From the NCBI GenBank assembly GCA_963763095.1, contig CAVXNR010000028.1, positions 124,001 through 188,000 on the forward strand: a stretch of DNA of 64,000 nucleotides. The letters run 5' to 3'. Within the stretch, counting starts at the first letter, position 1; each line of letters starts with the position of its first letter. Shown piece after piece: positions 29,851 through 38,143 of the stretch. Below the pieces are notes generated by a model. It worked only from the letters and a program-made list of their open reading frames with translations. It was not told the DNA's origin and ran no database searches. Position numbers and translations under genes: made by a program. The stretch is from CAVUCH01 sp963763095. GTDB taxonomy: Bacteria; Acidobacteriota; Vicinamibacteria; Vicinamibacterales; JAENWD01.

Positions 29851-32519
29851 ATGCCAGCATCCGCCAGGGGCGTCCGTGCAATCGCCTGTGCCGCTCTTGC
29901 CGCCTCCGTATCCTTCCTCGCTGAAGGCCAGACAGTGTCCGAGGGTCGAGATCCTCTGGATCGCACCTCGAGCCGCACCTGGGAGCGCCTGGTCAAGCTC
30001 CGCACCACCGCCAGCCTTCTCCACACGACGGCTCATCCCGATGATGAACAGGGCGCGATGCTGGCGCGGGTCGGGCGGCACGATGGCGCCAGGACCGCTC
30101 TGCTGACGCTGAACCGCGGCGAAGCCGGCGACAATGCGCTTGGCCCCGAGCTGTTCGACGGCCTTGGTCTTATTCGGACCGCCGAGCTCGAGCTGGCGGG
30201 GCGCTACTACGGACTGGACGAGCAGTACTTCACCGCCGTTGCAGACTACGGCTTCTCGAAACGGCTCGACGAAGCGCTCGAGCACTGGAACCGCGCCGAC
30301 GTGTTGCGCGATATGGTGCGGATCATCCGCCGCTCCCGTCCGCTCGTGGTGGTCTCGCGGTGGCAGGGGAACGAGCGCGATGGGCACGGGCAGCACCAGG
30401 CGGCGGGCGCACTCACGCCCGACGCGGTGCGGCTGGCGGGCGACGCAGCCGCCTATCCGGAGCTGTACGCGGAAGGCCTTCGGCCGTGGATCGTGCGGAA
30501 GCTTTACGTTGGGGGCCTGCGGGAGACGGACACGTGGAACGTGCGCCTGGATACCCGCGTGCACGATCCCGTCCTCGGCGGCTCGTACAGCCTCATCGGG
30601 CGACTCGGGTTGGGCCTCCAGCGCTCGCAGTCGCAGGGCCGAGTGGACCCGTATGCGGAAGGCCAGCCGTTGTTCTACCGCCGTGTGCAGCCCGGCACAG
30701 CGTCGGGACAGGAAGAGGGCTTCTTCGATGGGCTCGACGTGTCCATGCCCGGGGTGTATCAGTTGCTCGGCGCAGCCGCCCCTGCCGGGCACGTGGGCCG
30801 CCTCGAAGCAATCGCCGGCGAGGTAGACGACCGCGATGAGGGCGTTTACGATCGCGGACCCCTCCGCGTCGGCCGCGCCACTCGGGCGCGGGCTCCTGGC
30901 GGTGCGCCAGCTCGCGACGGACACAAGGGACCCTGACGTGCGCGCCGTGCTCGACATCAAGGCTCGCCAGTTCGAGGACGCGCTCGCGTCGGCCGCGGGT
31001 CTGTCGCTGGCGGCGATTGCGGAGCCGCCGGGCCCATCCGACGACACGCCGGTGAACCCGTTTGCACCGCCATCAATACTCGGGGCGGTGACGCCGGGGC
31101 AGCACATCGCAGTTCGCGTGATCGCGGGGAACGGCGGTGTGGGGGACGTAGTGGTCACCCGTCTGGCGGTGACCCATCCCGGCGGCACGCTCATGACCGA
31201 CGTGCCCCGCGAGGTAGCGGCACTGCGCTCGGCAGAGCAGCGGTCGCATGTCTTCATGCTCGCCATCCCCGCGGAGGCACCACCCACACGGCCGTACTTC
31301 ACACGGGCGTCTCCCGAAGAGGGGCGGTTCACGCTGCTCGATTCGGCGCTGGCCGGCCGACCGGCGACGCCGCCGCCGCTGGCAGCTTCGGCCGACGTGG
31401 AGATTGCCGGCGTGCCGGTCACGCGACGCGTGGCGGTGATGCGGCGCGAGGCGAACCTGCCGTTCGGATACGAGCACTATCCACTGGAGATCCTGCCTCC
31501 TGTGAGCGTGTCGCTCTTGCCGCACTCCAGGATGCTCGTGCGGGGCTCAGGTGACGCAGTGTCGATCGAGGCGACCGTCACGAGCCATGCGATGGAGCCG
31601 GTCGAGGGCTCGGTCGCACTCGGTATTCCCGATCGCTGGACGTCGGTTCCCCAGCGGCAGATGATCTCGATGGCAGGACCCGGTGCAGCAGTGCGGGTAG
31701 CCTTCCTGCTGCGCCCGCCCGCGCTCGACGCCGAGGCGCATACGATCACTGCGGCCGTCACCGTCGGTGGACGCGTGTACACGAGCGATGTCGCCGCCAT
31801 CCGCCACCGCGACCTGCCGGTGCAGTATCTCTATCGCGAAGCGAGAAGCACGGTCCGCGGAGTAGACGTGACGGTTCGCCCGGGACTGAAGGTGGGGTAC
31901 GTGATGGGCGTTGGCGACGAAGTGCCCGCGGCGATCGCACAGCTCGGAGCGGAGGTGCAGTTGCTGCGTGAGTCCGACCTCGCCAGCGGCGATCTGACAC
32001 GCTTTGACACCATCGTCACCGGCACCCGCGCCTACGCGGTGCGCTCGGACCTGCGGACACACAACGCCAGGCTGCTCGAGTACGTCGAGGGCGGGGGGCA
32101 ACCTGGTCGTCCTCTACAACACGCCAGAGTTCACACCCGGAACGCAGGCGCCTTTCCCCGCCTCGCTGCCGCACGATGCTGAAGAGGTGTGCGAGGAGCA
32201 GGCTTCCGTGGACATCCTCGCGCCCGGTCACCCGCTGCTCTCAGCGCCGAACCGGATCGGCCCTGCCGATTTCGACGGCTGGATCGAACAGCGCGGCTCC
32301 AAGTTCTTCGCGAGCTGGGATGCGCGCTACACGCCGCTGCTGTCCACGCACGATCGCGGACAGCCGCCGCAGCGCGGCGGCATGCTGCACGCCACCTACG
32401 GCAAGGGGCACTACACGTACATGGCCTACGCACTGCACCGCCAGTTACCGGCGGGCGTCCCGGGGGCTTACAGATTGCTGGCTAATTTGATCTCGGACGG
32501 GCGGAGCCGGATACGGTGA
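29851..32519 (+). CDS. Large exported PIG-L family deacetylase, multidomain (frameshifted)
   Basis: Protein of about 890 residues. The N-terminal half is a PIG-L/LmbE deacetylase domain with the metal motif AHPDD (LHTTAHPDDEQGAML) and a second histidine region GHGQHQAAGALT. The C-terminal half carries beta-rich domains (YEHYPLEILPPVSV) and a final segment with VGYVMGVGDEVPAAI and GGNLVVLYNTPEF that resembles the glutamine-amidotransferase-like domain found at the end of large PIG-L proteins. ATG 29851 gives a signal peptide (VRAIACAALAASVSFLAEG). Two frame changes occur, near 30850 and 32100. The substrate is probably a glycan or glycoconjugate, by analogy with the family. It is convergent with the folE-linked gene across an inverted heptamer array. 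Confidence 0.82.
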
Positions 32520-32520
32520 A

Positions 32521-32646
32521 ATGCACAATGCACAATGCACAATGCACACATCGTAACGGCGGGTTGCCAAATCGGCGCGGGAGTAGTCATCCGCAACCGG
32601 TTTTTGTCCTCGTTGTGCATTGTGCATTGTGCATCGTGCATTGCGA
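32521..32646. repeat. Inverted pair of TGCACAA heptamer arrays
   Basis: About four direct TGCACAA units (32521-32549) are followed, after a ~63-bp spacer, by about four to five units of the complement TTGTGCA (32612-32646). The two arms can pair into a long hairpin between the convergent PIG-L and secreted-protein genes. The motif has no stop codon in any of the six frames. Confidence 0.88.
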
Positions 32647-32664
32647 AGTCAGCGGCTGCGTCCG

Positions 32665-33366
32665 TCAGCGCCGGCGTTTCGCAGGCGGCGGCGGCGCGGC
32701 CTTGTACTCGACGACCACCTGGCTGATGACGGCCACCGGGCGGCCGGGGGCGGTGTAGAGCGCGTCGCCGTCGAGGCGGGAGGCGGCCACCTTCTCGCCG
32801 AGGATGCTGACGCTGTCGACGTCGGCGGGGATGTCGATCGCAATGGACTCCACCCCCGTCGGCGCCACGGCTTTCACGCCCGCCGCGGTACCGCTCGCGG
32901 TGATCCGATCGAACAGGTCCGCTTCCTTCCGGAACTCACTCTGGATGACCGCCCGGGACAGCAGCGTGTTGTCCAGCGTCAACACGCCGACCGTGGCGGT
33001 ATAGCGGGTGTAGGCGCGGCCCGCCTTCTCCTGTTCCGCCGAGTAGGTGTGGCGATTGTGGAGATCGAAGTACAACGTGGCCGGCCCCGTGTGCTTCGGC
33101 AGCCGGACGATGATGCCGCCGCTGGCTTCACGGCCCGAGAGCACGTCGCAGAAGGTGCGTCCCGTGCGCACGCCGCTGCCGAGAGACGCGTTGCACGAGA
33201 TGTCCGCGGGCTCGGTGCGGAGGACGTTCCGCGGTAGGGGTTTCGGGGCGGGCTTGCGGGACTGCGCGAAGCCTGCCGCCGCGGGGACCACAATCAGCAG
33301 CCACCCGAGTGCGAGTGGCCAGCGGCGACGACGTGTCGCGGAAGCGAGCGCGACCGCGCCGGCCAT
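32665..33366 (-). CDS. Exported protein of unknown function, coupled to folE
   Basis: Protein of 233 residues with an N-terminal hydrophobic segment (WPLALGWLLIVVPAAAGFA) that should export or anchor it. Its ATG overlaps the folE stop codon by one base (TGATG), so it is probably translationally coupled. The mature part is rich in beta-type sequence (GGIIVRLPKHTGPATLYFDL, SILGEKVAASRLDG) and ends in a Pro/Ala-rich basic tail. I do not recognise the family. The coupling to GTP cyclohydrolase need not mean a pterin role. Confidence 0.7.
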   Translation of the reverse strand: MAGAVALASATRRRRWPLALGWLLIVVPAAAGFAQSRKPAPKPLPRNVLRTEPADISCNASLGSGVRTGRTFCDVLSGREASGGIIVRLPKHTGPATLYFDLHNRHTYSAEQEKAGRAYTRYTATVGVLTLDNTLLSRAVIQSEFRKEADLFDRITASGTAAGVKAVAPTGVESIAIDIPADVDSVSILGEKVAASRLDGDALYTAPGRPVAVISQVVVEYKAAPPPPAKRRR

Positions 33367-33968
33367 CACTCGGACACGCACGAGAGGTCCGCCGCCGTGG
33401 CATCCACCGCCGAGGGCGCCGCCGGGCGGTGCTTGATCAAGGCGAGGAACTCGTGACGGGTACGGGCATTGTCGCGGAAGGCACCGAACATGGCGCTGGT
33501 GACCGCAAACGAGTTCTGCTTCTCGACCCCGCGCATGGACATGCACAAATGCGTGCCTTCCATCACCACGGCCACGCCGAGCGGATCGATCTTGTCGCGC
33601 AGCACTTCGGCGATCTGGTGCGTCAGGCGTTCCTGCACCTGCAGCCGCCTCGCGAACACGTCGACCAGCCGCGGGATCTTGCTGAGCCCGATAACCTTAC
33701 GCTGCGGGATGTAAGCAATGTGGCACTTCCCGAAAAACGGCAGCAGGTGGTGCTCGCAGAGGCTGTAGAAGTCGATGTCCTTGACGATCACCATCTCGCT
33801 GTAGTCGACGGTGAACAGCGCATTGTTGATGACCGCGTCCACATCGGCCGCGTAGCCGCTGGTCAGGAACCGGAGCGCCTTCTCGACCCGCGTCGGCGTC
33901 GCCAGCAGCCCCTCCCGGGCCGGGTCCTCTCCCAGCTCCCGAAGCAGCTGCGTGATGAGCTCTTGCAT
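33366..33968 (-). CDS. folE: GTP cyclohydrolase I
   Basis: Converts GTP to 7,8-dihydroneopterin triphosphate, the first step of folate (and tetrahydropterin or queuosine) biosynthesis. At 200 residues it has normal length. Zinc ligands are visible in SLCEHHLLPFFG (Cys and His) and in THLCMSMRG (Cys), with the family signature AYIPQRKVIGLSKIPR. ATG 33968 is chosen; a GTG 15 bases upstream is an alternative. It overlaps the next gene by one base and is divergent from nothing recognisable: upstream lies hbd on the same strand's far side. Confidence 0.95.
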   Translation of the reverse strand: MQELITQLLRELGEDPAREGLLATPTRVEKALRFLTSGYAADVDAVINNALFTVDYSEMVIVKDIDFYSLCEHHLLPFFGKCHIAYIPQRKVIGLSKIPRLVDVFARRLQVQERLTHQIAEVLRDKIDPLGVAVVMEGTHLCMSMRGVEKQNSFAVTSAMFGAFRDNARTRHEFLALIKHRPAAPSAVDATAADLSCVSE

Positions 33969-34066
33969 CCCGGTATTGTACACAGCGGCTGAAGCGGATC
34001 ACGGCTCGTCAACGCCGGGGCGTGGAGGTGAGCTTCCGGTCCGAGTGTGCGTCAAGGCATGCCCCT

Positions 34067-34103
34067 CGTGCATCGTGCATCGTGCATGTGCATCGTGCAT
34101 TAC
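34067..34103. repeat. GTGCATC/TTGTGCA-type heptamer array at the hbd 3' end
   Basis: Repeated GTGCATC units in seven-base steps, with one irregular unit near 34087. The hbd stop codon lies at the edge of the array (34100-34102). Confidence 0.75.
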
Positions 34104-34951
34104 ACGTAGTCGTAAAACCCCTTCCCCACCTTCTTCCCCACCCTGCCCGCCAGCACCATCCGCTTCAGCAGCGGCGGTGGGGCGTAGGCAGGCTCGCGGA
34201 ACTCCTCGAACATGATGTTCGCGATGTAGTACGTGGTGTCGAGACCCACGAAGTCGAGCAGCGTGAACGGGCCCATCGGGTAACCGCACCCCAGCTTCAT
34301 GCCCTTGTCGATATCGTCCAGTGTGCCGAGGCCGTTCTCGTAGGCGCGGATGGCGTCGAGCAGGTACGGCACGAGCAGCCGGTTCACGATGAACCCCGGG
34401 CGATCGGGTGCCGTGATCGGTTCCTTCCCCAGCGACTGCGCGAAGGCGAAGAGTGCCAGGTACGTGGGCTCGGTCGTGCTCAAGCCGCGGATCACCTCCA
34501 CGAGCTTCATCAAGGGCACCGGGTTGAAGAAATGCAGCCCGCCGAACCGCTCGGGCCGCGTCGTGGCGGCCGCCAGCTCCGTGATGCAGAGCGACGAGGT
34601 GTTCGAGACAATGAGCGTGTCGTCGCCCACGACCGCTTCCACTGCGGCGTACGCCTGCCGCTTGGCCTCGAGATTTTCGACGATCGCCTCGATCACCAGG
34701 TCGCAGCCGGCGAGCGCGTCCACGGTCGTCGTGCCCGAAAGGTTCGCCAGCGTCCGGTCGCGCGTCTCGGTGGTCACCTTCCCCTTCTGCACTCCCTCCT
34801 CGAGGAACCGGCGCACGCGCCCGAGCCCCTTGTCGAGAACCGCCTGGTCCAACTCCCGCACGACGGTGCGATAGCCGCTCTGCGCGCAGACCTGCGCGAT
34901 GCCGGCTCCCATGAGCCCGCAGCCGAGGACGCCGACCGATTGGATGGACAT
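34100..34951 (-). CDS. hbd: 3-hydroxybutyryl-CoA dehydrogenase
   Basis: NAD-dependent 3-hydroxyacyl-CoA dehydrogenase of 283 residues, interconverting acetoacetyl-CoA and 3-hydroxybutyryl-CoA. The Rossmann motif GVLGCGLMGAGIAQ is at the N-terminus, the catalytic histidine lies in GLHFFNPVPLMKLVEV, and PDRPGFIVNRLL and GYPMGPFTLLDFVGLDT are standard family blocks. ATG 34951 is supported by GGAG about eight bases upstream; that GGAG belongs to a seven-base tandem repeat (TGGAGCC type). Two thiolases and a decarboxylating dehydrogenase are nearby on the same strand, which suits acetoacetyl-CoA or fatty-acid metabolism. Confidence 0.93.
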   Translation of the reverse strand: MSIQSVGVLGCGLMGAGIAQVCAQSGYRTVVRELDQAVLDKGLGRVRRFLEEGVQKGKVTTETRDRTLANLSGTTTVDALAGCDLVIEAIVENLEAKRQAYAAVEAVVGDDTLIVSNTSSLCITELAAATTRPERFGGLHFFNPVPLMKLVEVIRGLSTTEPTYLALFAFAQSLGKEPITAPDRPGFIVNRLLVPYLLDAIRAYENGLGTLDDIDKGMKLGCGYPMGPFTLLDFVGLDTTYYIANIMFEEFREPAYAPPPLLKRMVLAGRVGKKVGKGFYDYV

Positions 34952-34956
34952 GAACA

Positions 34957-35160
34957 GGCTCCAGACTCCGGGCTCCAGGCCCACGCCAAAGGCCAAAGGC
35001 CCAAAGGCCAAAGGCCAAAGGCCAAAGGCTAAAGGCTAAAGGCTAGAGGCTAAGGCTAAGGGTAGAAGGGGAGGCCCTTTGACCTTTGGCCCCTTGGCCT
35101 TTGGCCTTTCTGACCTTTGGCCCTTAGCCTTTTGGCCCTTAGCCCTTAGCCCTTGGCCTT
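34957..35160. repeat. GGCTCCA heptamers followed by an inverted pair of AAGGCCA arrays
   Basis: Three GGCTCCA-type units lie at 34957-34981. They are followed by about ten AAGGCCA/AAGGCTA units (34984-35064) and, after a short spacer, by about eleven units of the complement TGGCCTT/TAGCCCT (35075-35160). The arms could form a long imperfect hairpin. The whole gap between thiolase 1 and hbd is made of repeats. Confidence 0.9.
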
Positions 35161-35171
35161 CGTGCCATTTT

Positions 35172-36356
35172 TCAGGGCGCCTGCACGAGCGCCGCGATCC
35201 CCTGCCCTCCCCCGATGCACGCGGCCGCAACACCGCGAATCGCCCGCCGCCGGCGCATCTCGAGAACCAGCGTCAGAAGCAGCCGGGTGCCACTCATCCC
35301 AAGCGGGTGGCCCAGAGCGATGGCGCCGCCGTTCACGTTCACTTTCTCACGGGACAGCCCAAGCTCCTGCTCCACGGCCAGGTACTGCGCGGCGAACGCC
35401 TCGTTGATTTCGAACACATCGATCTCCGCCAGCGTGAGCCCGGCCCTCTCGAGCAGCTTCCGGGTGGCGGGAGCCGGCCCCATGCCCATCAGCGTCGGCT
35501 CGACGCCGGTGGTGGCCCAGCCCGCCAGCCTGGCGAGCGGCGTGACACCGAGCCGCTCCACGGCCGCACGCGACGCGAGCACGAGAGCGGCGCCCCCGTC
35601 GACAATGCCGCTGGCGTTGCCAGCCGTGACACAGCCGTTCGCGGAGAACGCGGCGCGCAGCCTGGAGAGCCCCTCGAGCGTGGTGTCGGGCCTCATGTGA
35701 TCATCGCGCGCGAAGACCTCGGTTCCCTTGCCGGTCTTCACCTCCACGGGCACGACCTCCTCCGCCAGACGCCCCGCATCCCAGGCGGCGGCCGCGAGAC
35801 TCTGGCTGCGCAGTGCGTACTCGTCCTGGGCCAGCCGTGAGATGCCGTACTGCGCGGCGCAGTTCTCCGCCGTGACAGCCATGCTGCAGCCGCAGTGCGT
35901 GTCGGTGAGCGCTTCCCACAGCGAGTCTTCGAGCGCGCCTTGCCCAAGGCGCAGGCCGCTCCGCAATCCGCGGATCACATGCGGCGCCTGGCTCATGCTC
36001 TCCATGCCACCCGTCAGAACGATCTCGGCTTCACCCAGCTGGATCATCTGCGCGCCGCTGATCGCCGCCTGAATGCCGGACCCGCACAGGCGATTGACGG
36101 TCAGCGCCGGCACCTCCACCGGCAGCCCCGCCTTGAGGCCCACGTGTCGCGCACCGTAGATGGCGTCGGCGCTCGTGTGCAGCACGTTGCCGAACACGAC
36201 GTGATCGATCTGACCGGGATCGACACCGGTGCGCATCAGCGCTGCGCGCGCGGCAATCGCGCCGAGGTCGAGCGCAGAGATGTCTTTGAGCGCGCCGACG
36301 TACTCCGCCATGGGTGTGCGCGCACCGCCGAGGATGAAGACGTCAGGATGACTCAT
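35172..36356 (-). CDS. Acetyl-CoA C-acyltransferase (thiolase) 1
   Basis: Thiolase of 394 residues catalysing acetoacetyl-CoA formation or 3-ketoacyl-CoA cleavage. The acyl-accepting cysteine lies in NRLCGSGIQA, the histidine in GGAIALGHPLGMSG, and the second cysteine in AACIGGGQG; NEAFAAQ is also present. The ATG overlaps the stop of the upstream dehydrogenase gene (ATGA), so the two form an operon. Whether it is biosynthetic (AtoB-like) or degradative (FadA-like) cannot be decided from sequence reading. Confidence 0.94.
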   Translation of the reverse strand: MSHPDVFILGGARTPMAEYVGALKDISALDLGAIAARAALMRTGVDPGQIDHVVFGNVLHTSADAIYGARHVGLKAGLPVEVPALTVNRLCGSGIQAAISGAQMIQLGEAEIVLTGGMESMSQAPHVIRGLRSGLRLGQGALEDSLWEALTDTHCGCSMAVTAENCAAQYGISRLAQDEYALRSQSLAAAAWDAGRLAEEVVPVEVKTGKGTEVFARDDHMRPDTTLEGLSRLRAAFSANGCVTAGNASGIVDGGAALVLASRAAVERLGVTPLARLAGWATTGVEPTLMGMGPAPATRKLLERAGLTLAEIDVFEINEAFAAQYLAVEQELGLSREKVNVNGGAIALGHPLGMSGTRLLLTLVLEMRRRRAIRGVAAACIGGGQGIAALVQAP

Positions 36357-37495
36357 TCGCTCCCTCCAGGCGCCGGACCCGAATCCTCGGCTCCAGGCTC
36401 CGGGCTCCAGCCTCCAGCGCGTTTCGGAGAGGCCTGAACATCCCGCGATGCCACAATCGCGCCCACGATCGCGTCGCCTACCGCGACGGTGCCCTGCGCT
36501 CCTCCGATGTCGGGGGTGCCTATACCTAGGGCGACGACGTGCCGCACGGCATGCTCGACGGCGGCCGCTTCCTCGACGAGCCCGAGGTGCGCGAGCATCA
36601 AGCCCGCCGACAGCACCGCCCCCATCGGGTTCGCGACGTTCTTCCCGGCCAGCGGCGGCGCGGAGCCATGCACCGGCTCGAACAACGACGTTCTCCCCGG
36701 ATGGACGTTGGCCGAGGCCGCCATGCCGAGGCCGCCCTGCAGCGCAGCACCGAGATCCGTGATGATGTCGCCGAACAGGTTGTTGGTCACGATCACGTCG
36801 AACTGCCCGGGATCGCGCACCATCTGCAGCACAAGCGCATCGATGTACTGATGCGTGGCCTGGATGCCGGGAAACTCCAGCGCCATTTCACGGAACACCC
36901 GCTGCCACAGAGCGTGCCCCTGCGCCATCGCGTTGCTCTTATCCGTCATGCAGACCCGCGCGCGTCCGTGCGCCCGCGCCCACTCGAAGGCATACCGCAC
37001 GATGCGGTGCACGCCCTTCCAGGTGTTGACTTCCTCCTGAATGGCGATTTCGTCGTCCGTCCCCGGCTTCACGCGCCCGCCGACGCCGACGTACACGCCT
37101 TCGGTGTTCTCCCGGAAGATGGCCATGTCGATGTCCGATGGACCGCGATCCTTGAGCGGACACATCCGCGCGTCGAACAGCACGACGGGCCGGTAGTTCA
37201 CGTAGAGATCGAGCTCGAACCGGATCCCGAGCAGGATGTCGCGCGCATGCCGGCCATCGGGCACCCGCGGATCCCCGAAGGCGCCGACGAGGATCGCGTC
37301 GAACTCGTCGCGCAGCATCGCGTACCCGTTGGCCGGAACCGTGATGCCGGTGGCGAGATAGTAGTCAGCCCCCCACGCGAGCTGCTCGATCTCGAACGTG
37401 CGCCCGAACACGTCCGCGACCCGCTGAATCACCCGCACGGCTTCCGGTATGACGTCCTGGCCGATACCGTCGCCGGGGATTACTGCAAGGCGCAT
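36353..37495 (-). CDS. Isocitrate/isopropylmalate/tartrate-type beta-decarboxylating dehydrogenase
   Basis: NAD(P)-dependent metal-requiring dehydrogenase of 380 residues. Family marks are the N-terminal LAVIPGDGIGQDV, IFRENTEGVYVG, the catalytic lysine region CMTDKSNA, the aspartate cluster FDVIVTNNLFGDIITDLGAA, and the nucleotide loop EPVHGSAPPLAGKNVANP. ATG 37495 has AGGTG six bases upstream. The family cannot be resolved further by eye: 3-isopropylmalate, isocitrate, homoisocitrate and tartrate dehydrogenases share these motifs. The last ~22 residues (from RAGGWSPEPG) are encoded by GGCTCCA heptamer repeats and look like an acquired tail. It overlaps thiolase 1 by four bases. Confidence 0.88.
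   Translation of the reverse strand: MRLAVIPGDGIGQDVIPEAVRVIQRVADVFGRTFEIEQLAWGADYYLATGITVPANGYAMLRDEFDAILVGAFGDPRVPDGRHARDILLGIRFELDLYVNYRPVVLFDARMCPLKDRGPSDIDMAIFRENTEGVYVGVGGRVKPGTDDEIAIQEEVNTWKGVHRIVRYAFEWARAHGRARVCMTDKSNAMAQGHALWQRVFREMALEFPGIQATHQYIDALVLQMVRDPGQFDVIVTNNLFGDIITDLGAALQGGLGMAASANVHPGRTSLFEPVHGSAPPLAGKNVANPMGAVLSAGLMLAHLGLVEEAAAVEHAVRHVVALGIGTPDIGGAQGTVAVGDAIVGAIVASRDVQASPKRAGGWSPEPGAEDSGPAPGGSE
36376..36420. repeat. GGCTCCA-type heptamer repeat inside the dehydrogenase 3' end
   Basis: Units GGCTCCA, GGCTCCG, GGCTCCA and GCCTCCA follow each other in seven-base steps. On the minus strand they encode most of the C-terminal tail of the decarboxylating dehydrogenase. Confidence 0.75.
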
Positions 37496-37507
37496 GGCGA
37501 CACCTGG

Positions 37508-37560
37508 AATGCACAATGCACGATGCACAATGCACAATGGGCACTGCACCATGCACAATG
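37508..37560. repeat. TGCACAA heptamer array, left arm around the four-helix-bundle gene
   Basis: Six to seven units (TGCACAA, TGCACGA, TGCACAA, with variants such as TGCACCA) lie just upstream of the dehydrogenase start and about 85 bp before the four-helix-bundle gene. Confidence 0.85.
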
Positions 37561-37643
37561 CCGGACGGACGTGTCGAGCTGAGGCTCGCGCCGCAACGCC
37601 GACCACGCCAACGTCGGCACGGATATGGCTCTAACGTCTGCTC

Positions 37644-38015
37644 GTGGGCGATTCAGGGCTGGATATTCAAGAACGTGCATTTGAGTTCGCGTGTGCCGTC
37701 ATCAACTTCTGCGACACGGCTGATGACCGTCGACGGACGACCGAGCATCTGCTGCTCCAGTTGTTCGCGGCAGGCACCAGCATCGGCGCGAACCTGGCGG
37801 AAGCATCAGCCGGGCAGACCAAGCCTGACTTCATCGCAAAGACGTGCGTCTCCTTGAAGGAAGCGCGTGAGGCTCGTTACTGGCTGCTGCTCATAGTTGC
37901 CACCCGAGGGGCGCTGCAGCCTGCCGCCCAACCCCTGCTTGACGAAGCCCGCCAGCTCGTCAAGATCCTGACAACGATAGTGAAGAACGCCCGTTCGAAT
38001 CCAAACCGCGGCTAG
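37644..38015 (+). CDS. Four helix bundle protein (S23/Avd-like family)
   Basis: Small all-helical protein of 123 residues of the family first known from 23S rRNA intervening sequences and related to the Avd subunit of diversity-generating retroelements. Diagnostic blocks are IQERAFEFACAVINF, the central AAGTSIGANLAEA and the final helix RYWLLLIVATRGAL, followed by ARQLVKILTTIV. It starts at GTG 37644 without a clear ribosome site. It is the only plus-strand gene between the minus-strand dehydrogenase and thiolase 2, and TGCACAA arrays in opposite orientation lie on each side (37508-37560 and 38079-38132). No rRNA gene or reverse transcriptase is nearby. Family members bind nucleic acid in characterised cases; the role here is unknown. 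Confidence 0.85.
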   Translation: MGDSGLDIQERAFEFACAVINFCDTADDRRRTTEHLLLQLFAAGTSIGANLAEASAGQTKPDFIAKTCVSLKEAREARYWLLLIVATRGALQPAAQPLLDEARQLVKILTTIVKNARSNPNRG

Positions 38016-38078
38016 ATGCAGCTGCGCGGCAATGCACGCCATTCCTGTTGTGGTCGGTGCGCAAGGGGCGGTCCGCAT

Positions 38079-38132
38079 GGCGCATTGTGCATGTGCTGCA
38101 TTGTGCATTGTGCATTGTGCATTGTGCATTTG
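38079..38132. repeat. TTGTGCA heptamer array, right arm around the four-helix-bundle gene
   Basis: About seven units of TTGTGCA (one irregular near 38091) end just before the stop codon of thiolase 2. The array is the reverse complement of the one at 37508-37560. Confidence 0.88.
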
Positions 38133-38143
38133 CGGAGCGCGTC

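Noticed and set aside
28378..31422. An unbroken minus-strand frame of 1014 codons across two genes
   Set aside because: Only the part from 29676 downward has ASPIC/UnbV content. The rest is antisense to the PIG-L gene and is open because of the high GC content.
34774..35160. Frames encoding LAFGLWP- and KAKGQRP-type repeats
   Set aside because: They are translations of the AAGGCCA heptamer arrays and extend neighbouring shadows only.
37644..38015. rRNA intervening sequence or diversity-generating retroelement
   Set aside because: The four-helix-bundle family fits both, but no 23S rRNA, reverse transcriptase, template or variable repeat was found nearby.
32521..38132. Short open frames encoding MHNAQCT- or CIVHCAL-type repeats
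   Set aside because: They are translations of the TGCACAA array, which has no stop codon in any frame. No start signal or non-repeat domain supports a real peptide.
37508..38132. CRISPR array
   Set aside because: Units are seven bases with no spacers of constant length, and there are no cas genes in the window.
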